Under the pieces are notes generated by a model, which searched no databases, was not told where the DNA came from, and worked only from the letters and a program-made list of their open reading frames with translations. Positions 24,913 to 34,069 of a DNA stretch of 64,000 bases are shown in pieces; the stretch's first letter is position 1, and every line of letters starts with the position of its first letter. A program made the translations under genes and the position numbers. The DNA lies in the NCBI RefSeq assembly GCF_900114325.1, contig NZ_FOSR01000003.1:1-64000 (forward strand), in the 5' to 3' direction. The stretch comes from Rhodanobacter glycinis (GTDB lineage Bacteria > Pseudomonadota > Gammaproteobacteria > Xanthomonadales > Rhodanobacteraceae).

Positions 24913-25902
24913 ATGCTGGCGCCACAACTTCTGTCCGTTCTCGCCACCGGTGAGACTGTTTCGGGCGCCCGCCTGGCCGAGGCCGCCGGGGTGTCGCGCG
25001 CGGCCATCTGGAAGCAGGTGGAATCGTTGCGCAGTCGCGGCGTGCCGATCGAATCGCGCGGTGCGGCCGGCTACGCCTTGCCGTGGCCGCTGCAGATACT
25101 CGACGAAGCGGAAATCCGGGCGGCCTTGCCGGCGCGGCTTGCCCGCGGGCTCGGAGCGCTCGAACTGCACTGGGAAATCGATTCCACTTCCAGTGAGCTG
25201 CAGCGTCGCGGCGCGCAGGCAGCCGATCTCAGCATCGTGCTGGCCGAGACCCAGAGTGCCGGGCGCGGTCGACGCGGGCGTCACTGGCTGTCGCCACCAG
25301 GGCTGAACATCTATCTGTCCTGCCTGAAACGCTTTGATCTCGGCTTTGCCGGACTCAGTGGCTTGTCGCTGGCGGTAGGCGCCATGGTGCTGCGTGCGCT
25401 GGAATCACTTGGCGTGGCGGGTGCCGGCCTGAAGTGGCCGAATGACGTGCTGGCCCGGGGCGAAAACGGCCAGCCCGGCGGCAAGCTGGCCGGCATCCTG
25501 GTCGAGCTGTCCGGTGAATACCAGGGGCCGTGCGCGGCCATCATCGGCATCGGCCTCAACCTGCGCCTGACCCCGGCGCTGCACGAGCAGGCCGGTCAGC
25601 CCGCCTGCGAGGTGGCCAGCTTGTGCGGCGGCACGCCGCCGGATCGCAATCGCGTGGCGGCAGCGCTGATCACCGCATTGGCCGATGGCCTTGCCGAGTT
25701 CGCCAGCGAGGGCTTTGCGGCCTTCGCGGAGGACTACGCGCGCCATGATTTGCTGCGTGACGCGCCGTTGCGCCTCAGTGGCGCGCTGGGTGAATTCGAT
25801 GGCATCGGTGCCGGCGTGGATGCCCGGGGCGCGTTGCAGATACGCACGGAGCAGGGCTTGCGCCGGATCGACAGCGCCGACGTCACGGTGCGTCGCGCAT
25901 GA
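24913..25902 (+). CDS. birA: Biotin-protein ligase / biotin operon repressor
   Basis: 329 residues: N-terminal winged helix (GARLAEAAGVSRAAIWKQ, about 18-35), central ligase with biotin/AMP loop GRGRRGRHW and KWPNDV, and a C-terminal SH3-like domain. It activates biotin to biotinyl-AMP, biotinylates carboxylase subunits and represses bio genes. The stop overlaps the coaX start by ATGA. Confidence 0.95.
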   Translation: MLAPQLLSVLATGETVSGARLAEAAGVSRAAIWKQVESLRSRGVPIESRGAAGYALPWPLQILDEAEIRAALPARLARGLGALELHWEIDSTSSELQRRGAQAADLSIVLAETQSAGRGRRGRHWLSPPGLNIYLSCLKRFDLGFAGLSGLSLAVGAMVLRALESLGVAGAGLKWPNDVLARGENGQPGGKLAGILVELSGEYQGPCAAIIGIGLNLRLTPALHEQAGQPACEVASLCGGTPPDRNRVAAALITALADGLAEFASEGFAAFAEDYARHDLLRDAPLRLSGALGEFDGIGAGVDARGALQIRTEQGLRRIDSADVTVRRA

Positions 25903-26645
25903 ATCTGTTGCTGGATTTGGGCAATACCCGATTGAAGTGGGCGCTGGCCCACGGCGGCGAATGGCTGGCGCGTGGCGCCGTGGCATGGGACGAGGACGTG
26001 GCCGCCGTGCTGACGCAAGCCTGGCGCGAGCTGCCGGCGCCGACGCATGCGTTCGGTGCCTCGGTCGTGGACGCTGCGCGCGAGACGCGCATTGCCGCGC
26101 TGACGGTGGCTGCCTTCGCTCGCGATGTCACCTGGCTGCGCACGCCGGCCTCGGCTTGTGGCGTGCGCAATGCCTACGCCGAGCCGTTGCGATTGGGCGT
26201 GGATCGTTTTCTCACCATGGTCGCCGCAAAGGCCGCCGGTGATGCGCCGTGCGTGCTGGTGGGCGTTGGCACCGCGTTGACCCTCGACGCGCTGGCCGCG
26301 GATGGCCGGCATCTTGGCGGCCTGATCGCCCCCGGGCCGCGACTGATGCAGCAATCCCTGCTCGGCGCCACGGCCCGCGTGCGGCCGGAGCGGCCGGGCG
26401 AGGTGCACGATGCCGCCGACAATACCGCCGATGCCGTGGCTTCCGGTTGCTGGCTGGCCGCGGTGGCGCTGGTCGAGCGCTTTGTCGCGCGCATGTCGCC
26501 GCAGTTGGGCGGTTCGCCGCGATTGCTCGTCCACGGTGGTGATGCCGGTGGGCTGTTGCCACTGCTGGCGCTGCCGTCCAGGCATGCCGCCGACAGCGTG
26601 CTGCATGGCCTGGCCGTGTGGGCTGCCGGGCAAGCGTCCGACTGA
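25899..26645 (+). CDS. coaX: Type III pantothenate kinase
   Basis: 248-residue ASKHA-fold kinase, first step of CoA synthesis. Motifs: LDLGNTRLKWAL (5-16), GVGTALTLDAL and GGLIAPGPRLM. Family needs a monovalent cation and is not feedback inhibited. The birA-coaX pairing by a 4-bp overlap is usual in this lineage. Confidence 0.95.
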   Translation: MNLLLDLGNTRLKWALAHGGEWLARGAVAWDEDVAAVLTQAWRELPAPTHAFGASVVDAARETRIAALTVAAFARDVTWLRTPASACGVRNAYAEPLRLGVDRFLTMVAAKAAGDAPCVLVGVGTALTLDALAADGRHLGGLIAPGPRLMQQSLLGATARVRPERPGEVHDAADNTADAVASGCWLAAVALVERFVARMSPQLGGSPRLLVHGGDAGGLLPLLALPSRHAADSVLHGLAVWAAGQASD

Positions 26646-26783
26646 CGTGTCCCTGGCAGCGAAGGGCCGGCTCGCTTCCGCGGAGGGTTTGGCCGGGCCA
26701 TCCTTCGGATCGTGTCGGCGTGCACCACGCAAGGCTGCAGCACTGCCCTAGAATGACCGACGCCCGACCCTGATGGATGGCCG

Positions 26784-27443
26784 ATGTTCCTGCGCCTGCT
26801 TTTCGTTTTCCTGATGACTCTCAATATCGCCGTGGGGGCGTGGCTGTTGCTGGGCCAGAACGACGCACTCGGCCGCAGCGCCACCGATCCGGGCGTGCCC
26901 GAGCTGCAGCTGCTGTCCGAGCAGGCACCGGTGGCGCCGTCAGCCACCGCATCGGTACCGGCCGCTGCCCCGGCAGCCCCTTCGGAGAGCTATGCCTGCA
27001 TGACCCTGGGTCCGTTCGCCACGCCGCAGGACATGCGCACGGCACGCAGTGCGCTGGCACGCCAGACCGTGCGCGAGCGGGCGCGGCAAGAACAGACCAC
27101 CGAACTGCGCGGCTGGTGGGTACACCTGCCCACCAGCGGCAGCCGGGCACAGGCGCTGGCCGAGGCACGCAAGCTCGAAGCCAAACACATCACCGACTAT
27201 TTCGTGGTCGGTTCGGGTGACCAGCAGAACACCGTGTCGCTGGGTCTGTTCAAGGATCCGGCCAATGCGCACAACCGCCTCGACCAGGTCGTCGCGGCCG
27301 GTTTCCCGGCCAAACTGACCCAGCGCACCGAGCAGGTGCCGCAATACTGGCTCGACCTGGTGGTGGCCGACAGCGTCCATTTCAACTGGCGCAGCCGCAT
27401 CCGGGATCCCAGCGTGGGCTCGCACAGCAGCGGTTGTTTCTGA
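26784..27443 (+). CDS. SPOR-domain membrane protein
   Basis: 219 residues: an N-terminal membrane anchor (about 3-23), an Ala/Pro linker, and a C-terminal SPOR-like domain (about 70-200) with CMTLGPFATPQD and NTVSLGLFKDPANA repeats. SPOR domains bind denuded peptidoglycan at the septum. It follows birA-coaX, as in many gammaproteobacteria. Confidence 0.88.
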   Translation: MFLRLLFVFLMTLNIAVGAWLLLGQNDALGRSATDPGVPELQLLSEQAPVAPSATASVPAAAPAAPSESYACMTLGPFATPQDMRTARSALARQTVRERARQEQTTELRGWWVHLPTSGSRAQALAEARKLEAKHITDYFVVGSGDQQNTVSLGLFKDPANAHNRLDQVVAAGFPAKLTQRTEQVPQYWLDLVVADSVHFNWRSRIRDPSVGSHSSGCF

Positions 27444-27476
27444 GGAGCCCGGCAGGCTGCTAGAATCGCCGTCCAC

Positions 27477-27552
27477 GCCGGCATAGCTCAGTTGGTAGAG
27501 CAACTGATTTGTAATCAGTAGGTCGCGGGTTCGACTCCTGCTGCCGGCACCA
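27477..27552 (+). tRNA. tRNA-Thr (anticodon TGT)
   Basis: 76-nt cloverleaf including an encoded CCA end. Acceptor GCCGGCA pairs with TGCCGGC; anticodon stem CTGAT/ATCAG with loop TTTGTAA gives anticodon TGT (Thr); T-loop GGGTTCGACTCC. Confidence 0.96.
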
Positions 27553-27675
27553 GATGTCCGTTCCATGCCGGTCCCTGACGTTGCAGCGGGCTTTGCGTGT
27601 TACGCATGCCCCCACACGGACGCCGCTTCGGCATGTGGTCATGGGCGTTTATTTCGCAGTGACTTCGTTTCTTCC

Positions 27676-27936
27676 ATGGTTATTCACAAAGATCCGTTCC
27701 GGCAGTTCCAGGAAGAGCTGGCCGCGCTCGAGCGCAAGCAGCAGGCCGAACAGGCTTCGCACGAAACCGCGGCAGGGCGGGCGAAACGCGAGTTTCTGGC
27801 CCTGCGTGATCGCTACAAGCTGACGGTTGCCGATGTCGTGGCGTTCTTTCCCGAAGAGGAAGGCATTGCCTATCTGCAAGGCCTGATCGCCGCCGCCGAA
27901 GCCAGGCCACGCAAGACCCGAACGAAGAAAGACTGA
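27676..27936 (+). CDS. Small coiled-coil protein, 86 aa
   Basis: 86 residues: an N-terminal Gln/Glu/Lys-rich coiled coil (about 6-40), then YKLTVADVVAFFPEEEG and a basic tail RPRKTRTKKD. The layout recalls small nucleoid-type proteins, but the DNA-binding motif of H-NS is absent, so no name is given. It lies 120 bp downstream of tRNA-Thr. Confidence 0.65.
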   Translation: MVIHKDPFRQFQEELAALERKQQAEQASHETAAGRAKREFLALRDRYKLTVADVVAFFPEEEGIAYLQGLIAAAEARPRKTRTKKD

Positions 27937-27971
27937 CCGGCGGGGCTGCGCAGGATTTGTTGTTCTGCAAA

Positions 27972-27989
27972 TTGACAGCGCTGTCAATC
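27972..27989. promoter_or_regulatory. Perfect 18-bp LacI-type operator
   Basis: ATTGACAGCGCTGTCAAT is its own reverse complement, with the central CG typical of LacI/GalR-family operators. It is 58 bp upstream of the halogenase-like gene. No LacI regulator is in the window, so it would be controlled in trans. Confidence 0.75.
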
Positions 27990-28047
27990 GGTGTTGATAT
28001 CGATCCCTGATCCGATGCCGGCGCTGCCGGCCGATGGGGAGAGATCG

Positions 28048-29628
28048 ATGGCACGACTGCAGAAAATCCTGGTGGTGGGCGGCGGTACGGCGGGGTGGCT
28101 GACCGCGTGCTACCTGGCGAAATCGCTCAACTCGGTGGCACCGGGCAGCATCAAGGTGGAGCTGGTGGAATCGCCACGCATCGGCCTGCTTGGCGTGGGC
28201 GAAGCCACGTTCCCGTCGATCCGCGGCACCTTGTCGGCGATCGGGCTGGACGAGCGGCGCTTCCTCGCCGGCTCTACCGGCACGTTCAAGCAGGGCATCC
28301 GCTACCGGCACTGGGTGCGACCGCAGGGCGCGCCGGGCGCCAGCGACTTCTTCCATCCTTTCAGCATGCCCAGCCAGCGAACGGGCGGTCCGGAATTGCT
28401 GCCGTACTGGTTGCTCGGCGCGGCGCCTGCAGGCGTGCCGTTCGCCGATGCCGTGTCGATGCAGAAGCGATTGGTGGATGGCAACCGTGCACCCAAGCGG
28501 GCGAAGGATGCAGACTTCCATGGGCCGATGAATTACGCCTATCACTTCGATGCCGCACGCGTGGCCGAGGTGCTGGCCGAACACGGGCAAACGGAGCTGG
28601 GCGTGGTCCGTCACCTGGCGACGGTGGAGCGGGCCGAGCTGGACGCGCAGGGCGCGATTGCACGCATCGTCACTCGCGAGGCAGGCGAGTTGAGTGCCGA
28701 CCTTTACGTGGATTGCACCGGCTTGCGCGGCTACCTGATCGACGGGGCGATGAAGTCGCCGTTCCGCAGCCGCCGCGACGTGCTGTTCGTCGACCGCGCC
28801 GTGGCCATGCAGGTACCGTATCCGCAGCCCGATTCGCCGATTCCCTGCTACACCATGGCCACCGCACAGGAGGCCGGCTGGATCTGGGACATCGGGCTGC
28901 AACAGCGGCGCGGCTGCGGTTACGTGTATTCCTCGCAGCACTCCGACGCCACCCGGGCGGAAGCCGTGTTCCGCCAGTATCTTGGCGCCGCCGCCGAGGG
29001 CGTGACGGCACAGCACATTCGTTTCGAGACGGGCTATCGTCCCGAGCACTGGCGCAAGAACTGCGTGGCGGTGGGGTTGGCTGGCGGCTTCGTCGAGCCG
29101 CTGGAATCCACCGGCATTGCGCTGGTGGAATTGGGTGCCTACCTGCTCACCCATCTGCTGCCTGGCGATGTCGACGACATGGAGCGCACCGCCCGGCATT
29201 ACAACGAAATGGTGGTGGCGCGTTACGACCGCATCATCGACTTCATCAAGATGCATTACTGCCTGAGCCAGCGCCGCGACACCGCGTTCTGGCTCGACAA
29301 CGCGAACCCGGACAGCATTCCCGACACGCTGAAGGATCGGCTGGCGCTATGGAAGCATCGGCCGCCGCACCGGCTGGATTTCGTCGGCGACCTGGAGATG
29401 TTCCTGGTGTCGAGCTGGCAATACGTGCTCTACGGGATGGAGTTCAAGACCGACCTGGAGCCGATGCGCAGTGTCTACACGCGGGTGGATGACGCCCGCC
29501 GCGAGTTCGCGATGATCCAGCAGATGGCCGGTCACGCGCTGGGCGATTTGCCTGGCCACCGCGAGCTGGTGGAGCAGATGGTGCGCGAGTATCGCCAGCG
29601 CAACGAGGTCGCCGAAGCGGTGGCCTGA
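28048..29628 (+). CDS. Flavin-dependent tryptophan-halogenase-like protein
   Basis: 526-residue flavoprotein: FAD fold VVGGGTAGWLTA (about 8-19), GVGEATFPSI, an active-site-region lysine in TGTFKQGIRY, and WIWDIGLQ followed by GCGYVYSS. True tryptophan halogenases have WxWxIP; here the proline is Gly. Xanthomonadales encode many such proteins next to TonB-dependent receptor genes for sugars, with unproven activity. Start ATG has GGGGAGAG nearby. The LacI-type operator suggests carbohydrate control. Confidence 0.85.
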   Translation: MARLQKILVVGGGTAGWLTACYLAKSLNSVAPGSIKVELVESPRIGLLGVGEATFPSIRGTLSAIGLDERRFLAGSTGTFKQGIRYRHWVRPQGAPGASDFFHPFSMPSQRTGGPELLPYWLLGAAPAGVPFADAVSMQKRLVDGNRAPKRAKDADFHGPMNYAYHFDAARVAEVLAEHGQTELGVVRHLATVERAELDAQGAIARIVTREAGELSADLYVDCTGLRGYLIDGAMKSPFRSRRDVLFVDRAVAMQVPYPQPDSPIPCYTMATAQEAGWIWDIGLQQRRGCGYVYSSQHSDATRAEAVFRQYLGAAAEGVTAQHIRFETGYRPEHWRKNCVAVGLAGGFVEPLESTGIALVELGAYLLTHLLPGDVDDMERTARHYNEMVVARYDRIIDFIKMHYCLSQRRDTAFWLDNANPDSIPDTLKDRLALWKHRPPHRLDFVGDLEMFLVSSWQYVLYGMEFKTDLEPMRSVYTRVDDARREFAMIQQMAGHALGDLPGHRELVEQMVREYRQRNEVAEAVA

Positions 29629-29663
29629 CCCACTGGCAGGGCACCTTTTCGTTGCCTTGCACC

Positions 29664-29741
29664 GTAGGAGCCCGCTCGCGGGCGCTGCGTTTCACCTCGC
29701 GGATGCCATGCCAAAAGCATCGCCCGCGAGCGGGCTCCTAC
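29664..29741. repeat. Paired GTAG REP overlapping the norB stop
   Basis: Two inverted arms GTAGGAGCCCGCTCGCGGGC, separated by about 40 bp including AAAGCATC. The right arm's GTAG supplies the TAG stop codon of norB (29740-29738). Confidence 0.88.
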
Positions 29742-32068
29742 ACGAGGTCTCGCGCGGGCTCTTGGCGCCTTGCGTCCTGCCGCATGCCAAGCCACGTCTT
29801 CGTGCTTGCGATGACCAGCGGAATCGCGCCGAAGATGATGAATACCAGGTCGCCCGGCAGGCGCATCCATTCGAGGATGTGCGAGCGCGTGCTGCCCACG
29901 TAGGCGATGCTGCGTGCGTGCCAGTAGCCGTGTTCGATCACGTCCCACACCTGCAACACGCCGGCGGGGAAAAGGTTGAACACCACCATCATCAACAGGC
30001 CGACGTTAGTGCCCCAGAACGACACTTTCACGTACTTCTCGATGCCGGCCCAGCGTTCGTCGCTGCTGGTCTGGCGCAACACCAGCACCATCAACGCGAT
30101 GGCCAGCATGCCGAACACGCCCATCATCGCGGCATGGCCGTGGTTGGGGGTGAGGATGGTGCCCACTTCGTAGTAGCTGACGATCGGCAGATTGATCAGG
30201 AAGCCAAACACGCCGGCGCCGAGGAAATTCCAGAAGCCAACCGACATCAGGAACCAGAACGTCCACTTGTGCGGCACCGAGACCGGTTTGCCGCAGCGGT
30301 CGCATTCGCCGCGAGTGGTGCGTATGAAGTCCCAGGCATCCAGCGTCAGCAGCGTCAGTGGCACCACTTCCAGTGCCGAGAACATCGCCGAGACCGCCAT
30401 GTTCAGATCGGTCTGGCCGGTGAAGTACCAATGGTGGCCGGTGCCGAGCAGGCCACCGAGGAAGTACAGGATCGCGTCGAGATAGATCACCCGCAGCGCG
30501 GTGTTGCGCGGCGTCAGGCCAAGCTGGAAAAAGGTCAGCGCCACCACCGTGGTGGCAAAGAATTCGAAGAAGCCTTCCACCCACAGGTGGATGATCCAGA
30601 AACGCCAGGTGTCGACCACGGTGAAGTTGGTATGCGCACCGTAGAACAGCGCCGGCACGTAGAACACCGGAATGGCCAACGCCGCCCACAGGAACATGCG
30701 CGTCAGCGGGCGCATCTGCGGGTTGTCGTTGCGACCGGGTCGCGCCACCCAGAACAGCAGCGCGAACCACGCGAACAAGCCGATTACCAGCAGGATCTGC
30801 CAGAGCCGGCCGATCTCCAGGTATTCCCAGCCCTGGTCGCCCAGCCAGAACCACCACTTGCCCAGCAATTGCGACATGCCCACCCATTCGCCGAGCAGGC
30901 TGGCGCCAATCACCACCACGAACGCGGCGAACAGCAGGTGCACCCACAGCGCGAAGCCCTTCGGTTCGTCGCTGCGCAGTGAGCGGCCAAGGAACAATGC
31001 GGCCGCCACATAGGCGGTGGCAATCCAGAAGATCGCCGTCTGCAGGTGCCAGGTACGCAACAGGTTGCTGGGGAACAGATCCTCCAGGCGCAGGCCGTAG
31101 AAGGTGCCCGGATCGGCGCGGAAGTGCGCGGTGGCGCCGCCGACCAGGGTTTGCATCAGGAACAACAGCGACACGACCACGAAGAACTTCACCAGCGCGC
31201 GCTGGCCCGGCCCGGCCTTGCCCGGCAGCAGCTTCGGGTGCACGTGGCGTCCGGGGCTGACCCAGCCCAGATAGTCGAACTTGCCGAAAGCTAGCAGCAC
31301 CACCGCGATGCCGCCCAGCAGGATGATCAGGCTCAGTGCGCTCCACAGCAGCGCCGGTCCGATCGGCACATTGCCCACGCTCGGGTCGTACGGAAAATTG
31401 TTGGTGTAGGAGTAACTTTTGCCCGGCCGGTCGGCGACCGAGGCCCAGGCGGCCCAGGTGACAAACGCGGTGAAATGGCGCAATTCCACGGGGTCGGTGA
31501 TCAGGTTCGGCTTCAGGCCACCATTGGTATCGGGATGCTTGAAGTAATCCGTCCAGTAGCCGACCTGCTGGCGGTAAGCCTCCGATTCGGCCGGCGTCAG
31601 CGTGAGCGTGCCGGTGGCCGCGTCATAGCGGTTGGTCTTCAGCAATTCGGCGACCTGCGCCTGTACGCCTGCCCGCTGACCCGGCGACAAGGCGGTCAGG
31701 GCTCCGTTGTACTGCTTCACCGCAAGGGCGTTGGCACTGTCCTGGCCGATCTGGTGCAACGCCTCGGCGGAGTAGTCCGGGCCCAGATAGGCGCCATGGC
31801 CCCAGATCGAGCCGTTGTCCATCAAGCCGTACTTCAGGAAGACGCCCTGGCCGGCACGGATGTCGTCGCCGGTGAATACGGTGGCACCGCTCGAATCCAC
31901 GATGTGCTGAGGCACAGGTGGGGCGTTGCGATAAGCCAGGAAGGTGATGGCGAGCAGGGCCGAAAGTCCCAGCACCAACACGATGAGTACGCAGCGAACC
32001 CACCATGGTGACAATGGCAGTTCGGCAACGACGGCGGAATCGTTCTCGAGCGCGTTGATCTGTTGCAT
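29738..32068 (-). CDS. norB: Quinol-dependent nitric oxide reductase (single subunit)
   Basis: 776-residue haem-copper-family enzyme reducing 2 NO to N2O with quinol electrons, in the inner membrane. The long N-terminal extension (about 1-230: membrane helix, then a soluble domain with GHGAYLGPDYSAEAL) replaces the NorC subunit, which defines qNOR. The remaining 12 helices include the His ligands in GWEY/WxWxxHLWVEGFFEFF-type stretches, GHHWYFTG and NHGHAAMMG. An FNR/DNR box lies 155 bp upstream. Serves denitrification or NO detoxification. Confidence 0.95.
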   Translation of the reverse strand: MQQINALENDSAVVAELPLSPWWVRCVLIVLVLGLSALLAITFLAYRNAPPVPQHIVDSSGATVFTGDDIRAGQGVFLKYGLMDNGSIWGHGAYLGPDYSAEALHQIGQDSANALAVKQYNGALTALSPGQRAGVQAQVAELLKTNRYDAATGTLTLTPAESEAYRQQVGYWTDYFKHPDTNGGLKPNLITDPVELRHFTAFVTWAAWASVADRPGKSYSYTNNFPYDPSVGNVPIGPALLWSALSLIILLGGIAVVLLAFGKFDYLGWVSPGRHVHPKLLPGKAGPGQRALVKFFVVVSLLFLMQTLVGGATAHFRADPGTFYGLRLEDLFPSNLLRTWHLQTAIFWIATAYVAAALFLGRSLRSDEPKGFALWVHLLFAAFVVVIGASLLGEWVGMSQLLGKWWFWLGDQGWEYLEIGRLWQILLVIGLFAWFALLFWVARPGRNDNPQMRPLTRMFLWAALAIPVFYVPALFYGAHTNFTVVDTWRFWIIHLWVEGFFEFFATTVVALTFFQLGLTPRNTALRVIYLDAILYFLGGLLGTGHHWYFTGQTDLNMAVSAMFSALEVVPLTLLTLDAWDFIRTTRGECDRCGKPVSVPHKWTFWFLMSVGFWNFLGAGVFGFLINLPIVSYYEVGTILTPNHGHAAMMGVFGMLAIALMVLVLRQTSSDERWAGIEKYVKVSFWGTNVGLLMMVVFNLFPAGVLQVWDVIEHGYWHARSIAYVGSTRSHILEWMRLPGDLVFIIFGAIPLVIASTKTWLGMRQDARRQEPARDLV

Positions 32069-32222
32069 GCGGTCTTCCCCTCAGGTCACGTCCATCCAGG
32101 TCCGTTTCCGGTGCCGGACGGCGACTGCGCCTCCGGCGTCGATTTTGCATCTTCGCCCCACGGCCTGTTGCCCCTGCAGACCTTGGATGCGCCCAGCCTA
32201 ACGCGTGTCGTCGGCATTTCGC

Positions 32223-32236
32223 TTGACCACGGTCAA
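32223..32236. promoter_or_regulatory. FNR/DNR-type box between norB and arginase
   Basis: TTGAC-CACG-GTCAA, a perfect 14-bp dyad. It is 155 bp before norB (leftward) and 87 bp before the arginase gene (rightward). By function norB is the expected target. Confidence 0.75.
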
Positions 32237-32322
32237 GTTGTGCGCGATGCGCCGCATCACGGCTTCGTCAAGCCGAGCCGTTACACTGGCAGGCTGCAGC
32301 AAACGACATTGTGGGAAACGAC

Positions 32323-33237
32323 ATGAGCAAACAGACGATTGCACTGGTCGGCGCGCCGACCGACATTGGCGCAGGACACCGTGGCGCCTCGATGGGACCC
32401 GAAGCGCTGCGCGTGGCGATGATCGGCGAGCGACTCAGGCGCCGCGGTTTCGACGTGACCGACCGCGGCAACCTGCATGGCCCGCTGAATCCGTGGCAGC
32501 CGCCGACCGACGGATACCGTCACCTGCCCGAAGTGGCCGCTTGGAACCAGGCCGTGCACGAAGGCATCTATGGCGAACTGAGCCAGGGCCGCCTGCCGAT
32601 CATGCTCGGTGGTGACCATTGCCTGGCGATCGGCTCGGTCAGCGCCGTGGCGCGCCATTGCCGCGAGCAGGGGCGCAAGTTGCGCGTGCTGTGGCTGGAT
32701 GCCCACACCGATTTCAATACCGCGCTGGGCACGCCCACCGGCAACATCCACGGCATGCCGGTGGCCTGCCTGTGCGGCAACGGTCCGGCCGAACTCACCG
32801 GCATTGGCGGCCACGTGCCGGCGGTGGAGCCGAAGGTGTTCCGCCAGATCGGCATCCGCTCGGTGGATGACCCCGAGAAGAAGCTGGTGCGCGAGGCGGG
32901 CATGGACGTGTTCGACATGCGCCATATCGACGAAGTGGGCATGAAGCGCACCATGGAAGAGGCCCTGGCCGGCATCGATGCCGACACCCATCTGCATGTC
33001 AGCTTCGACGTGGATTTCCTCGACCCGTCGATTGCCCCGGGTGTGGGTACCACCGTGCGTGGCGGCCCGAACTATCGCGAGGCGCAGTTGTGCATGGAGA
33101 TGATCGCCGATACCGGCCGGCTGGGCTCGCTGGACATCGTCGAACTGAATCCCGCGTACGACAAGCGCAACGCCACCGCGAAGCTGGCGGTGGACCTGGT
33201 CGAATCGCTGTTCGGCAAATCGACCCTGATCCGTTGA
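32323..33237 (+). CDS. rocF: Arginase (ureohydrolase family)
   Basis: 304-residue manganese enzyme hydrolysing arginine to ornithine and urea. Metal motifs: GGDHCLA, DAHTDFN and SFDVDFLDP; the HGMP region and the overall length fit arginase rather than agmatinase, although formiminoglutamase is not excluded. ATG at 32323 chosen; a GTG lies 12 bp upstream. Divergent from norB. Confidence 0.9.
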   Translation: MSKQTIALVGAPTDIGAGHRGASMGPEALRVAMIGERLRRRGFDVTDRGNLHGPLNPWQPPTDGYRHLPEVAAWNQAVHEGIYGELSQGRLPIMLGGDHCLAIGSVSAVARHCREQGRKLRVLWLDAHTDFNTALGTPTGNIHGMPVACLCGNGPAELTGIGGHVPAVEPKVFRQIGIRSVDDPEKKLVREAGMDVFDMRHIDEVGMKRTMEEALAGIDADTHLHVSFDVDFLDPSIAPGVGTTVRGGPNYREAQLCMEMIADTGRLGSLDIVELNPAYDKRNATAKLAVDLVESLFGKSTLIR

Positions 33238-33315
33238 TGCACTGATCCGGCGGGAAGGCGTTTCCCGGCGCATCGGATCGAGCCGGTTCAAGATCCTGCC
33301 CGATTCCCTTGCGGC

Positions 33316-33394
33316 GTAGGAGCCCGCTAGCGGGCGATGCTTTTGATCTGGCATCCGGAAATGCCAACAGCATCGCCCGCGAGCGGGCTCCTAC
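33316..33394. repeat. Paired GTAG REP
   Basis: Inverted arms GTAGGAGCCCGCTAGCGGGC and GCCCGCGAGCGGGCTCCTAC with a 38-bp spacer holding GATGCTTTTGATC. Between the convergent arginase and MarR genes. Confidence 0.88.
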
Positions 33395-33419
33395 AGCGCA
33401 AAAAAAGGGGGGCGGGCCC

Positions 33420-33875
33420 TCAGGCCTCGGGCGGCATCAGCTTGTCGAGAATGCTCCGCAGCCACCGCTGTTCTTCGGGCTCCAACTGGCCCAGCAGTTC
33501 GCGTTCACGCTGACGCGCCATCGGCGCCACTTCGTCGTGGATGCGCCAGCCGGCGGGGGTGAGATCGAGCACCGAACGGCGTTTGTCGTCGCTGTGGGTC
33601 TCCCGGCGCACCCGGCCGGCGGCCACCAGCCGGGCCAGTGCGCGGCTTACCGCCACCTTGTCCATTGCCGTGCGCTCGGCCACCTCGCGCGCCGACAGGC
33701 CGTCGAAACGGGCTAATACCGCCATCACGCGCCATTCGGTCACACCAAGGTCGTAGCGTTGCTGATAGTCGTCGGCAATGGCCTGGCTGACCGTGTTGGA
33801 CACGATCGAGAGCTGGTAGGGCACGAAGCGCTCCAGTTCCAGCGGGGCGTGGTCAGGTTTGCGGATGCCGGGCAT
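33420..33875 (-). CDS. MarR-family regulator (HpaR/HmgR-like position)
   Basis: 151-residue winged-helix repressor: LGVTEWRVMAVLARFDGLSAREVAERTAMDK (helices about 45-75, given here as positions) and the wing HSDDKRRSVLDLT. It is divergent from hppD, so it likely represses tyrosine/4-hydroxyphenylpyruvate catabolism and responds to an aromatic pathway metabolite (inference). The ATG at 33875 is preferred; 10 extra residues are possible. Confidence 0.88.
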   Translation of the reverse strand: MPGIRKPDHAPLELERFVPYQLSIVSNTVSQAIADDYQQRYDLGVTEWRVMAVLARFDGLSAREVAERTAMDKVAVSRALARLVAAGRVRRETHSDDKRRSVLDLTPAGWRIHDEVAPMARQRERELLGQLEPEEQRWLRSILDKLMPPEA

Positions 33876-33895
33876 CGTTGCAATGTTCCTTGCAA

Positions 33896-33915
33896 ATAGT
33901 TTCATTTGTAACTAT
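33896..33915. promoter_or_regulatory. Candidate MarR operator
   Basis: Inverted repeat ATAGTT-N8-AACTAT in the gap between the MarR gene (20 bp away) and hppD. Size and AT-rich arms fit a MarR binding site. Confidence 0.45.
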
Positions 33916-34069
33916 AACTTGTGCGGTCGTACATGACCGCGAAGGTCAAACGGGCAGCCATCCATGGCTGCACTTTTCACCAAAAGCGCGCGTCACGTTA
34001 GCGTTTGCTGTGCGAAAAGCTATCGGTAGCGCGGTTTGTGTCCCCATCGTAGCCCGTCGGAGAAATTTC

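Noticed and set aside
27676-27936. H-NS-like protein
   Set aside because: N-terminal coiled coil fits, but the C-terminal DNA-binding motif is absent.
29738-32068. Cytochrome c-dependent NorB (cNOR)
   Set aside because: No norC gene is adjacent and the protein carries the N-terminal extension of the quinol-dependent single-subunit type.
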